From: Bacillus sp. ISL-37
GTDB taxonomy: Bacteria; Bacillota; Bacilli; Bacillales; Cytobacillaceae
Direction: 5' to 3'
Length of the DNA: 64,000 bases
NCBI RefSeq assembly: GCF_018613315.1
Contig: NZ_JAGGQL010000003.1
Span: forward strand, 326,093 to 390,092
Within the stretch, counting starts at the first letter, position 1, and each line of letters opens with the position of its first letter. Both the position numbers and the translations under genes were made by a program. The notes below the pieces were generated by a model. That model saw only the letters and a program-made list of their open reading frames with translations, did not search any database and had not been told where the DNA came from. Shown here piece after piece: positions 7,890 to 17,459 of the stretch.

Positions 7890-9035
7890 ATGAAATTTAT
7901 TCATACAGGTGACTGGCATCTCGGAAAGCTTGTCCACGGAATGTACATGACCGAAGACCAGAGAGAGGTATTGAATCAATTTATTGAGCTTGTCGCGGAA
8001 GAACAACCTGATGCTGTTGTAATTGCAGGGGATCTATACGACAGGTCCGTACCGCCAACTGATGCAGTAGAGCTTCTTGACGAAATACTATTCAAAATCA
8101 ACGTGGAACTGAACACGCCTGTTGTAGCGATTGCAGGCAACCACGACAGTGCAGAACGTCTATCATTTGGAAGCTCATGGTACCGCCATAATCATTTTTA
8201 CCTTACCGGAAAAATGACGAACGACTTTAGGCCAGTGAATATAAGCGGGGTCAATTTTTACCTTATTCCTTATGCAGAACCTGGTGTCGTCCGCCATATG
8301 CTTGACGATTCTTCAATCCACTCCCATCAGGACGCGATGAAGGCTGTGATCGGCAAAATTGAAGAGAATCTGAATCCTGACGAAGCAAATGTTTTTGTTG
8401 GACATGCTTTCGTTCTCGGTGGTGACTCAAGCGATTCAGAGCGTTCATTATCGGTCGGTGGATCTGGCTGTGTCACCCAGGACCTGTTTGACCCATTTGC
8501 ATTCACTGCACTCGGCCATCTCCATAGCCCAGACGCAATCAAACATGACAAAATAAAATACTCAGGCTCCCTATTAAAATACTCTTTTTCAGAGGCTAAA
8601 CAGCGCAAATCGATTACAATCGTAGAAATGAACGAAAACGGCAGTTTTGATATGCGTTACAGGACCCTGAAACCGAAGCAGGATATGCGTGAATTGGAAG
8701 GCCATCTGGAACAACTTCTCGATCCTTCCTTTTATGAAAAAGAAAATATTAATGATTATTTAAAAGTAACTTTGCTTGACGATGGAGCCATAATCGACCC
8801 AATGGGCAAGCTGCGCCAGGTCTTCCCGAATGTTCTTCATCTTGATCGTAAAATTGAATCCATTGATCAAAAGCATAAGCAGCACTTCAACTCGATCAGG
8901 GAAGAAAAAAAGTCCGAGCTAGATCTTTTCGAACAGTTTTACAAGGAAATGACGACAAGCGAATTTACTGAAGATAAACGCGGTGTCATGACAGATGTGA
9001 TTGGCAAAGTATTCAAGGAGGAGGGACAAAAATGA
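7890..9035 (+). CDS. sbcD: SbcD, nuclease subunit of the SbcCD DNA double-strand-end/hairpin nuclease
   Basis: The protein has 381 residues. All five calcineurin-type phosphoesterase motifs are present: DWHLGK, GDLYDR, GNHDS, GHAF and GHLHSP. These hold the two Mn ions that cut DNA ends and hairpins. The Mre11-type capping domain follows. The ATG lies behind a G-rich ribosome site. The stop overlaps the start of sbcC (ATGA, four bases), the usual translational coupling of this complex. Genes of the addAB cluster, often upstream in Bacillus, are not here; instead the unit has its own promoter with a LexA box. Confidence 0.97.
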   Translation: MKFIHTGDWHLGKLVHGMYMTEDQREVLNQFIELVAEEQPDAVVIAGDLYDRSVPPTDAVELLDEILFKINVELNTPVVAIAGNHDSAERLSFGSSWYRHNHFYLTGKMTNDFRPVNISGVNFYLIPYAEPGVVRHMLDDSSIHSHQDAMKAVIGKIEENLNPDEANVFVGHAFVLGGDSSDSERSLSVGGSGCVTQDLFDPFAFTALGHLHSPDAIKHDKIKYSGSLLKYSFSEAKQRKSITIVEMNENGSFDMRYRTLKPKQDMRELEGHLEQLLDPSFYEKENINDYLKVTLLDDGAIIDPMGKLRQVFPNVLHLDRKIESIDQKHKQHFNSIREEKKSELDLFEQFYKEMTTSEFTEDKRGVMTDVIGKVFKEEGQK

Positions 9036-12000
9036 AACCTCTGAAACTGACGATGCAGGCCTTTGGGCCATATGCCGGTGCGGAAACAATTGACTTTAGG
9101 CAGCTTGAAAACCGGACGATGTTTGTCATTTCTGGCAAAACTGGTTCCGGAAAGACAACCATTTTTGATGGCATCAGTTATGCGATTTACGGCAAGGCAA
9201 GCGGTGAGGACCGGAATGGTTCCGACTTGCGAAGCCAGTTTGCGGATGATGAGTTATTGACTGAAGTTACGCTTGAATTTTCTTTGCGTCAAAAGACATA
9301 CCAGATTACCAGATCTCCGCAGCAGGAAAAGAAAAAGAAGTCTGGTGAAGGAACGACTACTGTCGGTGCAAAAGCAGAATTATATTTAATTGACGAAAAC
9401 GGAGAACTGCAGCTGCTTGCTTCAAATGTTCGCGAAGTGGATGAAAAGGTCAAGGAGATCATGATCATCGACAGCAATCAATTCCGGCAGATTCTGATGA
9501 TCCCCCAGGGGGAATTCCGTAAGCTTCTAACGTCGGACAGTAAAGAAAAAGAAGTCATACTGCAAAGACTTTTCCATACGGAAATCTATAAAAGAGTAGA
9601 AGAAAAACTTAGAGAAGAAGCAACTGTCCTGAAAAAATCGGTTGAGGACCAGGTTGAGAAAAGAAATTCAGCCCTTCGCAGCATTAAAGCTGTCGAAAAT
9701 GAAGAATTGATGGAATATGTAGAAGCTGGCAGTACAAACGATGTCCTGATCCTCCCGCTTTTGAAAGAAGAAATTGGCGCAATGGAAACAAAACTTGAAA
9801 AGTTGAATAAAGACCGTGAAAAGCTTCAGCTGGACCGCGATAAAATGCAGCAGCGTTTGTTCGAAGCGGAAGCAACCTTAAAACAAATCCAATCACTAGA
9901 AACCTTGAAGATGACAAAGGAAAAGCTTGAAGCTCAAAAGGACCTTTTTGAAGAAAAAGAAAAACAAACAGTGCTTGCAAAAAAAGCAGCCCTTCTGAAT
10001 GCACAGGAACAGCTTTGCCACCGACTTAAGGCCGACCTGGACAGTATAACAAATCAGGTAAGTGTGATCACGAAGCGAATTGAACAATTAACAGCGAGAC
10101 TCACAGCAGCCGAAAAAGAACACCAGAAACAAATTGATCGGGAACCTGAGCGAAAAGCAGCTGCTGAACAGGTTAACAGCCTTGAAAATATGAAGGAAGA
10201 TGTACATGCATTCGCCAGCATAGCTGCACAGTTTGCAGAGCTAAAGCAAGCACTGGAATCATCGGTACAGAACCGGGAGAACAATGAAGCCAAGCTTAAG
10301 TCAACAGAGGAGCGACTTAAAGTCTTGCTTACAGAAAAGGAAGATGCCGAAAAGGCGCAGATTACTTATCTGGAGAATGACCGGAAATTGGAAAAGCTGC
10401 TGCTTGAATTGGACAAGCTGAAAAAGCTTGGCAACCACAATCAGAAAGTCAAACAGGTTCGTTCGAGTTTTGAAACCCGCAAAGGTCAGTTTAACCAAGC
10501 TGTTTCCAGACTGAATGATGCCAAAGCCGCAGTAGAAGCTCTTGAGCAAAAATGGCTGCATTCACAGGCTGCTGTTTTGGCTGCATCTCTGCATGAAGGT
10601 GGCGCTTGCCCTGTTTGCGGATCAGAGGATCATCCTGAACCCGCGAAAGCAACAGAAGGTTTTATCCCGACCCAAGAAGATCTAAAAGCTGCCCGGGAGC
10701 AGATCACTGGTGTTGAAAAAGAGAAGAGCGCTGCTGAAAAGTCTTATATTGAAACAGATACGACATTAAGGTCGATGATTGAAACAGGAGAAGAAATGAT
10801 GGCTGAGGTCGTCAAATTCCGCCCTGACTTAGATGTTGGCCAGTTAGCTGATGCCGTACTTCTGACTGAAAGTGATATTGAAAAGCTCCAAAATGAGCAG
10901 AAACAGTATTCGGTAAAAATAAAAGCCCTGGAAAAAATCAAAACTGAAATCAAAAGGTTTGAAGACGACAGAGAAAGGCTGAATAAGCAGCTGAAAGCTA
11001 TCGACGAAAGCTATCAAAGCCTGATGATCCAGTATACAGAAAAGAAAACCACCCTAGAGAGAATAACAGGGAAAATACCTGAACAACTGCGCTCACTGCA
11101 AGTATTCGAATTGAAAATGAAATCAGCACGACTCTTACAGAAGCAGCTTGATGAGGAACTGGAGCAGGCCCGCAAAAATTATCAGGAAGCGAAAGAACTT
11201 CTGGGAACCGAAAAAGCACGAAGTGAAGAGGCTGAAAAGAGATTGAAGGAAATAGATACGCAATTGACAGCCGAGCGCGAAACATTCAAAAACAATATGA
11301 CATCCCAGGGCTTTGAAAACTATCAGGCCTATCACCAGGCGAAAATACCAGAACAGGCTATTCAACAGCTTGATGCAGACATCTTGAATTATCGAGAAGA
11401 AGTCAGGTCAGTAACGGATCGTTTCGCAGAGCAGTCTGAGATGCTAAAAGATGTCAAGAAGCCAGATTTGGAAGCACTTCAATCAGAATTCGCACAATTA
11501 AATAAAATAATCAAAGAAACAGACGAAGCATACCAGGATTTAAATCTTAAAAAACGCGATAATCAATCTATTATGGAACAGGTAGACTCTTTGAATGAGC
11601 AGATGAAGGTGCTTGAGGAAAAATATAAGCTAGTCGGCCATTTATTCGAGATTTCAAAAGGCCAGAACACATACAGGATTACATTCGAGCGCTTTGTCCT
11701 GGCAGCTTTCCTAGATGATATTCTTGCAGAGGCTAATGTAAGACTCAACAAGATGACGAGCGGACGATACCGATTATTACGAAAGACTGATCGTTCAAAA
11801 GGCAATGTACAGAGTGGATTGGAGCTATTGGTTCTGGATGCATATACCGGACAGGAGCGCCATGTAAAGACATTGTCTGGCGGAGAAAGCTTCAAGGCGG
11901 CGTTATCACTTGCCCTGGGATTGGCCGATGTTGTCCAGAATTACGCAGGTGGAGTTTCATTAGAGACAATGTTCATAGATGAAGGCTTCGGAACCCTTGA

Positions 12001-12169
12001 TCCAGAGTCCCTGGACCAGGCCATTGAAGCATTAATCGATATCCAGAGCAGCGGCCGACTTGTCGGAATCATCTCCCATGTACCAGAGCTAAAGGAACGG
12101 ATCGACGTAAGGCTCGAGGTCATATCCACCCAAACAGGAAGCAAAACAGAATTTCATTTAATGAATTAA
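9032..12169 (+). CDS. sbcC: SbcC, Rad50-like SMC ATPase subunit of SbcCD
   Basis: The protein has 1045 residues, the normal length. Walker A GKTGSGKT is at residues 35-42. Two long coiled coils run to a central zinc hook CPVC (Cys526 and Cys529), which dimerises the arms. The signature loop LSGGESFKAALSLALGLA, Walker B MFIDEGFGTLD (Asp983/Glu984) and the H loop (IISHVPEL) complete the ATPase head. It works with SbcD to process DNA ends, hairpins and protein-blocked breaks. It overlaps sbcD by four bases and is followed by a strong terminator. Confidence 0.97.
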   Translation: MKPLKLTMQAFGPYAGAETIDFRQLENRTMFVISGKTGSGKTTIFDGISYAIYGKASGEDRNGSDLRSQFADDELLTEVTLEFSLRQKTYQITRSPQQEKKKKSGEGTTTVGAKAELYLIDENGELQLLASNVREVDEKVKEIMIIDSNQFRQILMIPQGEFRKLLTSDSKEKEVILQRLFHTEIYKRVEEKLREEATVLKKSVEDQVEKRNSALRSIKAVENEELMEYVEAGSTNDVLILPLLKEEIGAMETKLEKLNKDREKLQLDRDKMQQRLFEAEATLKQIQSLETLKMTKEKLEAQKDLFEEKEKQTVLAKKAALLNAQEQLCHRLKADLDSITNQVSVITKRIEQLTARLTAAEKEHQKQIDREPERKAAAEQVNSLENMKEDVHAFASIAAQFAELKQALESSVQNRENNEAKLKSTEERLKVLLTEKEDAEKAQITYLENDRKLEKLLLELDKLKKLGNHNQKVKQVRSSFETRKGQFNQAVSRLNDAKAAVEALEQKWLHSQAAVLAASLHEGGACPVCGSEDHPEPAKATEGFIPTQEDLKAAREQITGVEKEKSAAEKSYIETDTTLRSMIETGEEMMAEVVKFRPDLDVGQLADAVLLTESDIEKLQNEQKQYSVKIKALEKIKTEIKRFEDDRERLNKQLKAIDESYQSLMIQYTEKKTTLERITGKIPEQLRSLQVFELKMKSARLLQKQLDEELEQARKNYQEAKELLGTEKARSEEAEKRLKEIDTQLTAERETFKNNMTSQGFENYQAYHQAKIPEQAIQQLDADILNYREEVRSVTDRFAEQSEMLKDVKKPDLEALQSEFAQLNKIIKETDEAYQDLNLKKRDNQSIMEQVDSLNEQMKVLEEKYKLVGHLFEISKGQNTYRITFERFVLAAFLDDILAEANVRLNKMTSGRYRLLRKTDRSKGNVQSGLELLVLDAYTGQERHVKTLSGGESFKAALSLALGLADVVQNYAGGVSLETMFIDEGFGTLDPESLDQAIEALIDIQSSGRLVGIISHVPELKERIDVRLEVISTQTGSKTEFHLMN

Positions 12170-12176
12170 ACTGAGA

Positions 12177-12208
12177 AATACAGCATCTTGAAATTGGTGC
12201 TGTATTTT
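12177..12208 (+). terminator. Rho-independent terminator of sbcDC
   Basis: A perfect nine-base stem AATACAGCA/TGCTGTATT with a T-rich tail, eight bases after the sbcC stop. It rules out the upstream start at 12188 for the next gene. Confidence 0.9.
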
Positions 12209-12313
12209 CGCGAATATTCAGCAGCTCACATCCAGAAGTATCGATCGAATTGGTTGGGAGTCCTGGTTCTAAACAAGGAAGAACAAAGACATACGTCAGC
12301 AGGGAGTTTTATC

Positions 12314-13375
12314 ATGGAATTTGAAGTTCAATATTTATCATTTTATGTTGTACAGGTAGAAGGCAAAGGAGAGCAGGCTGATAAAAGATATAAGCATTTC
12401 CAGACATTGAATGAGCAAGAATATGAATCTAGTCATTTAAAGGACTTTCTTGATGGCGAGTTCGCAAAAATCGTCAAGCGCAAGGTAGATCGCCATCCAA
12501 AAACAGATGAAGTTTCCACCAAGCTCGGCTACTTCATCGTTGAGGAGGGCCACGATTTAACCTCCAACCCAAACTACAACCTTTTCCATCGTGTCCGTTT
12601 CGCGGAGTCAAAGGAAGACTTCCAGCAAGAGAGTGAAAAATTCGCTATTGCTTACGTAGATACAAGCGCTGTAAGAGGCGGAGCTTTCATCGTAGCAAGA
12701 GCCAAGCTACGCAAGTTTTTTGATGATGCATTCGTGTTCATCCTGAAATGCGATTTTGAACCAAAGGTTGCCTCTATTTCCGATGAATCGACATTGATCC
12801 GGCAGGTGGAAATGGCGATAACGACGAAAAACATGAAATCAATACAGTATCCCTATATGCCAGAAGAGGGAATGATCCAGGATAATGAACTAAAAATCAA
12901 CCAGTCCTCACATGCACGTTATTTTGAAGACTTCCTAAAATATGTAGAGTATGGCCAGTCAATGCCTGAAATCGTAAAGACTCAGGTCATAGAGATGGTC
13001 CGCGGGCATATGGAAGAAACCTTCGAGCCAGAAAGTGAAGAACGGGAGCAGCTTGAGAACGCAATGGAAATTTGGGCGGCCAGCGAAAAACGTGAGCTCC
13101 AGGAACGCTTCGAGCCCGAACAGGTCATTGAAGCGGCTGCACAGCTTATCGAGCATACCCCTGAACTCGAACTGAAAATGAAGCTCGACCACATTTCGGT
13201 AAAAGGATTGCTGGCTGATTACGGTGACAGCATCCATCTGGCAAAGGTTAATGGAAAGTATGTGATCATGATCGAAGCCGACACCATTACCTTTGAAAAA
13301 GGCTTTTCCCCAGTCGAATTTGCAAAACCGGATGAAATCGGCACTGTAGTTGAAAGAATCAGGCAAAAGAGCTGA
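12314..13375 (+). CDS. DUF3900-like conserved Bacillus protein
   Basis: The protein has 353 residues from the ATG at 12314 (preceded by CAGGGAG). It begins MEFEVQYLSFYVVQVEGKG and contains VRGGAFIVARAKLRKFFDD, a pattern recalled from the DUF3900 family of uncharacterised Bacillales proteins. There is no signal peptide or membrane segment. Its C-terminal third is acidic and helical (about residues 230-300), ending in a small beta-rich part (VKGLLADYGDSIHLAKVNGKYVIMIEAD). It lies between two terminators. The gene order after sbcDC hints at nucleic-acid metabolism, but no catalytic motif was recognised. The longer frame starting at 12188 would begin inside the sbcC terminator. Confidence 0.65.
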   Translation: MEFEVQYLSFYVVQVEGKGEQADKRYKHFQTLNEQEYESSHLKDFLDGEFAKIVKRKVDRHPKTDEVSTKLGYFIVEEGHDLTSNPNYNLFHRVRFAESKEDFQQESEKFAIAYVDTSAVRGGAFIVARAKLRKFFDDAFVFILKCDFEPKVASISDESTLIRQVEMAITTKNMKSIQYPYMPEEGMIQDNELKINQSSHARYFEDFLKYVEYGQSMPEIVKTQVIEMVRGHMEETFEPESEEREQLENAMEIWAASEKRELQERFEPEQVIEAAAQLIEHTPELELKMKLDHISVKGLLADYGDSIHLAKVNGKYVIMIEADTITFEKGFSPVEFAKPDEIGTVVERIRQKS

Positions 13376-13421
13376 CCTTTCTCATACACAGCAGGGCATT
13401 TTGTATTACTCATACACAGAA

Positions 13422-13452
13422 AAGCATTGGCATAATTGCCAGTGCTTTTTTA
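13422..13452 (+). terminator. Rho-independent terminator
   Basis: AAGCATTGGCA/TGCCAGTGCTT, an 11-base stem with a TAAT loop and one wobble, followed by a T run. Confidence 0.9.
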
Positions 13453-13456
13453 CTTC

Positions 13457-13486
13457 TTGTCATCAACTTCATTTTTTGGTTACAAT
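13457..13486 (+). promoter_or_regulatory. Promoter of the NUDIX gene
   Basis: TTGTCA, an 18-bp spacer and TACAAT, immediately after the preceding terminator. Confidence 0.6.
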
Positions 13487-13528
13487 TGGAAAGGAGGAGT
13501 GGTTGTATAGCAGTAAGGGGGATTAGGA

Positions 13529-14029
13529 ATGGTTACTACATATGTAAACTGGAACAACGCAAGAGTTAAATTATCCTGGCAGGAAGATGACCAGCTTCCA
13601 CCCAGGGAGTTAATCAGTAGTGTCCATGGTTTCTGTTTCCACAATGATAAGGTGCTCCTGGTAAACTTAAATCATCGCGGATGGGATATGACTGGAGGTC
13701 ATATTGAAGCAAGTGAATCCGTTGAGGAATGCTTTAAGAGAGAAACTATGGAAGAGGCCTATGTTTCTGGTGATTGCAGGCTTTTAGGTTCAATTATTGT
13801 CGATCATAGTGAAAACTCGCTATGGAATGAGAATAGTCTCTACCCCAAAGTCGGTTTCCAAGTGTTTTACCGGATGGACATTAAAGAAATACACGATTTC
13901 GATGCAGGATATGAATCCTCTGAAAGAATATTTGTCGATCAAAATCAGGTCCGCGAGTATTATCATGATTGGCATACGCTGTATGAACACATTTTAAATT
14001 ATGCTGCTAATAAAAAAATAATAGATTAA
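13529..14029 (+). CDS. NUDIX hydrolase
   Basis: The protein has 166 residues. The NUDIX box runs from GGHIEASESVEECF to KRETMEEAYV (GX5EX7REXXEEXG pattern; the final Gly is replaced by Tyr-Val context), providing the Mg-binding glutamates that cleave nucleoside-diphosphate-X bonds. The N-terminal strand SSVHGFCFHNDKVLLVN is the usual fold start. The substrate cannot be read from sequence. The ATG follows TAAGGGGGATTAGGA. The methyltransferase gene starts 19 bases later, so the two are probably one transcript. Confidence 0.9.
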   Translation: MVTTYVNWNNARVKLSWQEDDQLPPRELISSVHGFCFHNDKVLLVNLNHRGWDMTGGHIEASESVEECFKRETMEEAYVSGDCRLLGSIIVDHSENSLWNENSLYPKVGFQVFYRMDIKEIHDFDAGYESSERIFVDQNQVREYYHDWHTLYEHILNYAANKKIID

Positions 14030-14048
14030 GATAGTTAGGGTGATTCAA

Positions 14049-14828
14049 ATGGATGCAGTTAAACAAAATAGTCTTGCATGGGACAAGAAGGTTGAAAGTG
14101 AAGCAGTTTATACTAAGGCTGTTTCAAGGGAAGTAATTGAAAAAAGCAAAGCGGGAGAATGGGAAATAACAGTTACGACTGGAAAACCGGTCCCAAGAAG
14201 CTGGTTTCCACAATCACTGGCAGGATTGAAAGTTCTTTGTCTTGCTTCTGGCGGCGGACAGCAGGGGCCCGTTCTGGCTGCAGCGGGAGCTGATGTAACA
14301 GTTGTTGATATCTCCAAAAAACAGTTGGAACAGGATGAATTTGTTGCGAAAAGAGATGGACTCAATTTAAGTACATTACAATGCAGCATGACAGATCTTT
14401 CGGCATTTAGTGATGAGCAATTTGACATGATCATCCATCCAGTGGCCAATTTATTCGTCGAAGACATCTCACTAGTTTGGAAGGAAGCATCAAGAGTATT
14501 GAAAGACAAAGGGACGCTAATATCCGGCTTTACAAATCCGCTCTTATTTATTTTCGATGATGAAGAGGACAAGAAAGGAAACCTGGTGGTGAAACATAAG
14601 ATTCCTACGTCGTCACTTGATAATCTGACAGGTGAAGAAAAGGAAGAGTATATGAACTCTGATCAAACGATTGAATTCGGCCATACATTAGAGAATCAGA
14701 TCCAGGGTCAAATTGATGCCGGCCTGGTCATTGCTGGATTGTATGAAGACGATTTTGGCGGCAGAAGGCCACTTGATGAGTATATTAAATGCTTTGTCGC
14801 AACAAGAGCAGTTAAGATTAAGCTCTAA
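14049..14828 (+). CDS. Class I SAM-dependent methyltransferase
   Basis: The protein has 259 residues from the ATG at 14049, preceded by TTAGGGTGA. Motif I is VLCLASGGGQQGPVLAAAG, followed by the acidic loop VTVVDISKKQLEQD that binds SAM ribose, and an adenine-site Asp in the SMTDLSAF region. It resembles small-molecule (UbiE/Coq5-like) methyltransferases found across Bacillus. No substrate is evident. It is cotranscribed with the NUDIX gene and followed by a strong terminator. Confidence 0.88.
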   Translation: MDAVKQNSLAWDKKVESEAVYTKAVSREVIEKSKAGEWEITVTTGKPVPRSWFPQSLAGLKVLCLASGGGQQGPVLAAAGADVTVVDISKKQLEQDEFVAKRDGLNLSTLQCSMTDLSAFSDEQFDMIIHPVANLFVEDISLVWKEASRVLKDKGTLISGFTNPLLFIFDDEEDKKGNLVVKHKIPTSSLDNLTGEEKEEYMNSDQTIEFGHTLENQIQGQIDAGLVIAGLYEDDFGGRRPLDEYIKCFVATRAVKIKL

Positions 14829-14835
14829 AGTGCTA

Positions 14836-14863
14836 AAGCCCTAAGCATCCTTAGGGCTTTTTC
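14836..14863 (+). terminator. Rho-independent terminator
   Basis: A perfect ten-base stem AAGCCCTAAG/CTTAGGGCTT followed by a T run. Confidence 0.92.
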
Positions 14864-14892
14864 TTATATATTTAGAATATTTAGACTAATAG

Positions 14893-14920
14893 TTGAATAT
14901 TTCAATATAAACGTTATAAT
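14893..14920 (+). promoter_or_regulatory. Promoter of the first catabolic operon (SDR + CoA ligase)
   Basis: TTGAAT, a 16-bp spacer and TATAAT. The start point would fall near 14927, about nine bases before the TetR-type operator. Confidence 0.65.
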
Positions 14921-14935
14921 AAAGTTAATAATACA

Positions 14936-14951
14936 TACCGACCGGTTAGTA
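14936..14951. promoter_or_regulatory. TetR-family operator, site 1
   Basis: TACCGACCGGTTAGTA, an imperfect 16-bp palindrome (TACYRACC / GGTTAGTA), just downstream of a sigma-A promoter. Near-identical sites occur at 18080, 33377 and 37911. Confidence 0.8.
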
Positions 14952-14972
14952 GATAGCCTAAGGGGGAATAAA

Positions 14973-15725
14973 ATGAGATTAGAAAACAAGACAGCAATCA
15001 TTACTGGCGGTGCCAGCGGTATAGGCCGTGCAGCCGCCCTTCGATTTGCTGCGGAAGGAGCTCAGCTGGTGATTGCCGATGTGAATGGTGATGGCGGGCG
15101 AGAGACAGTTCAGCTTATTGAACAACAGGGAGGCAGCGCTCTATTTTTTGAGATAAATGTAAGCGATTCCAAAAAGGTCAAAGAACTCGTTTCAACAACT
15201 GTTGAAGCATACGGTAAGCTTGATATTCTCTTTAATAACGCAGGCATAGGCAATCCGGATGTTAAAAGTGTTGATCTTGAGGAAGAGGATTGGGACAGGA
15301 TCATTGATATTAACCTGAAAGGGGTATTCCTCGGCATTAAATATGCGGTTCCTGAGATGAAAAAGGCTGGAGGCGGAGCGATTATCAACACCTCTAGTTT
15401 GCTTGGGATCAAGGGACAAAAATATCTGGCTGCGTACAATGCATCCAAGGCCGGCGTCATCTTGCTGACCAAAAATGCAGCGTTAGAATACGGCAGAGAC
15501 CATATCCGTGTAAATGCTATTGCCCCGGGTGTTATCGACACCCAAATTATCGACGGGTGGAAAAATGATGAGCGAAAATGGCCAATTATTTCGAGGGCCA
15601 ATGCCTTAGGCAGAATCGGAACACCTGAGGAGGTCGCAAATGCGGTCCTGTTCTTAGCCTCCGATGAAGCTTCCTTTATTACTGGTGCCACTTTGTCAGT
15701 CGACGGCGGTGGACTGACATTTTAG
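14973..15725 (+). CDS. Short-chain dehydrogenase/reductase (3-hydroxyacyl/alcohol dehydrogenase type)
   Basis: The protein has 250 residues. The cofactor motif TGGASGIG lies near residues 11-18; the Asp in VIADVN favours NAD(H). NNAG follows, and the catalytic pair is Y155-x-x-x-K159 (YNASK) after a Ser-rich strand (NTSSLLG). It oxidises a hydroxyl to a ketone, probably on an acyl-CoA or a secondary alcohol. It is first in a two-gene unit with an acyl-CoA ligase, directly under operator site 1, so it is part of the TetR regulon. The exact substrate is not determinable. Confidence 0.9.
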   Translation: MRLENKTAIITGGASGIGRAAALRFAAEGAQLVIADVNGDGGRETVQLIEQQGGSALFFEINVSDSKKVKELVSTTVEAYGKLDILFNNAGIGNPDVKSVDLEEEDWDRIIDINLKGVFLGIKYAVPEMKKAGGGAIINTSSLLGIKGQKYLAAYNASKAGVILLTKNAALEYGRDHIRVNAIAPGVIDTQIIDGWKNDERKWPIISRANALGRIGTPEEVANAVLFLASDEASFITGATLSVDGGGLTF

Positions 15726-15765
15726 CCATATACAATTAAGTTATATTTTGAATGGGGGAAATTAA

Positions 15766-17379
15766 ATGAGCGAGAAGAACGTCTGGCTTTCCAAGTATCC
15801 TGACTCCATTGCATCCACTATCACTATTCCTGAAAAATCTTTGCCGCAAATGCTGCGAGAATCAGCAGAGAAGTATCCTCAAAATAATGCTTTATCCTTC
15901 TATGGCAGGAAAGTTACCTACGAACAATTGTCCCAGACTGTGACACATTTTGCCTCAGCACTGCAAAACAGAAGAGTCGAGGCTGGAGACAGAGTTGCCA
16001 TCATGCTTCCGAACTGTCCTCAATATGTCATTTCATATTTTGGGGTATTGACAGCAGGGGGTATTGTCACACAGATTAATCCAATGTCCGTTGAACGTGA
16101 GCTTGAATATATTCTCAATGACTCAGGAGCGGAAACGATTGTCGTGTTTGATGCGCTCTATGCCAAAGTTAAAAGTGTTCAGGCCTCTACGAAACTAAGA
16201 AATATCATTGTTGTCAGTCTCCAACCTTCTAATCATGATTTTGCACCAGATACAAAATTTGAAGTGTTCTTATCAGAAAGCAGCGGCCGGACATCTGTAG
16301 CGGATGTTGATCCAGCAGAGGATGTCGCTGTCCTGCAGTATACCGGCGGAACGACAGGAAGATCCAAGGGAGCGATGCTAACCCATCAGAATCTGCTTGC
16401 TAATGTCCTGCAATCATATGAATTTTTCAAGAATGACATCAAACCTGGTCTAGAGCGCTCGTTGACTGTCATTCCCCTGTTCCATGTGTTTGGAATGACA
16501 GCTTGTATGAATCTATCAATCTATACAGGGGCAGAGATTATTTTGTTGCCGCGCTTTGATCTGGAAGAGGTCCTGAATACGATAAAAAATGAGCAGCCGA
16601 CCATGTTCCCAGGTGTGCCAACGATGTACGTCGCGATCACGAACCACCCGAAAGCAGAGGAATATGGAATCGGCAGCATAGAAATTTGCAACAGCGGCAG
16701 TGCTCCTATGCCAGTCGAGCTGCTAAAAGAATTTGAGAGAAAAACTGGTTCAAAGATCCTTGAAGGCTATGGCCTTTCGGAGGCATCGCCAACTACACAT
16801 TGCAATCCAAGTTTTGCGGAGAGAAAGCCTGGCAGTGTCGGTATCGGCATGCCATCAACAGAATACAAAGTTGTTGACCTGGCAACAGGAACAGAAGAAG
16901 TACCAGCTGGAGAACTGGGTGAAGTAATCATCAAAGGGCCGCAGGTTATGAAGGGCTATTGGAATATGCCAGAGGAGACAGCGAACACATTGAGGGATGG
17001 ATGGCTTTATACAGGTGATATTGCTAAGGTAGATGAAGACGGATATCTCTATATAGTCGACAGGAAAAAAGACTTAATCATTGCGAGCGGCTACAATATT
17101 TATCCGCGAGATATCGAGGAAGTATTATATGAACACCCAGCTGTCCAGGAGGCCGTTGTCATTGGCATACCGGATGAATACCGAGGTGAGGCAGTTAAAG
17201 CAGTGATCGTGCTTAAAGCAGGTAAGGAAGCGGATGAAGCTCAAATCAAGGAATTTTGCCGGCAAAATATGGCGGCATACAAGGTTCCGAACGTCGTGGA
17301 GTACCGTGAACAGCTGCCGAAGACGAGTGTGGGCAAGATTTTGCGCAGAGCATTAAGAGAAGAGGTAAAAAGTATATAA
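15766..17379 (+). CDS. Acyl-CoA ligase (AMP-forming; long/medium-chain type)
   Basis: The protein has 537 residues. The ATP-binding P-loop is YTGGTTGRSKGAM, the core motif EGYGLSEASP, the hinge and ribose Asp YTGDIAKVDEDGYLYIVDRKKD, and the catalytic Lys PKTSVGKILRR near the C-terminus. It converts a free acid, ATP and CoA into acyl-CoA with an AMP intermediate. It is cytoplasmic with no signal peptide. It follows the SDR gene after 40 bases with its own ribosome site (GGGGGAAATTAA). Three such ligases lie in this window, suggesting different chain types or a multistep pathway. Confidence 0.93.
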   Translation: MSEKNVWLSKYPDSIASTITIPEKSLPQMLRESAEKYPQNNALSFYGRKVTYEQLSQTVTHFASALQNRRVEAGDRVAIMLPNCPQYVISYFGVLTAGGIVTQINPMSVERELEYILNDSGAETIVVFDALYAKVKSVQASTKLRNIIVVSLQPSNHDFAPDTKFEVFLSESSGRTSVADVDPAEDVAVLQYTGGTTGRSKGAMLTHQNLLANVLQSYEFFKNDIKPGLERSLTVIPLFHVFGMTACMNLSIYTGAEIILLPRFDLEEVLNTIKNEQPTMFPGVPTMYVAITNHPKAEEYGIGSIEICNSGSAPMPVELLKEFERKTGSKILEGYGLSEASPTTHCNPSFAERKPGSVGIGMPSTEYKVVDLATGTEEVPAGELGEVIIKGPQVMKGYWNMPEETANTLRDGWLYTGDIAKVDEDGYLYIVDRKKDLIIASGYNIYPRDIEEVLYEHPAVQEAVVIGIPDEYRGEAVKAVIVLKAGKEADEAQIKEFCRQNMAAYKVPNVVEYREQLPKTSVGKILRRALREEVKSI

Positions 17380-17414
17380 ATACTTTATTACTCAATGGGA
17401 CAGGGGGTAAAATA

Positions 17415-17423
17415 TGGTATAAT
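17415..17423 (+). promoter_or_regulatory. Extended -10 promoter of the TetR regulator
   Basis: TGGTATAAT, an extended -10 element with no clear -35. No copy of the 16-bp operator lies between it and the regulator start, so direct autorepression through that site is not visible. Confidence 0.55.
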
Positions 17424-17459
17424 TTCTGTGCAGACTAGTAGGATTGCGAGGACAGCAAA

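Noticed and set aside
12188..12313. N-terminal extension of the DUF3900-like protein
   Set aside because: The extension starts inside the sbcC terminator stem; the ATG at 12314 has its own ribosome site.
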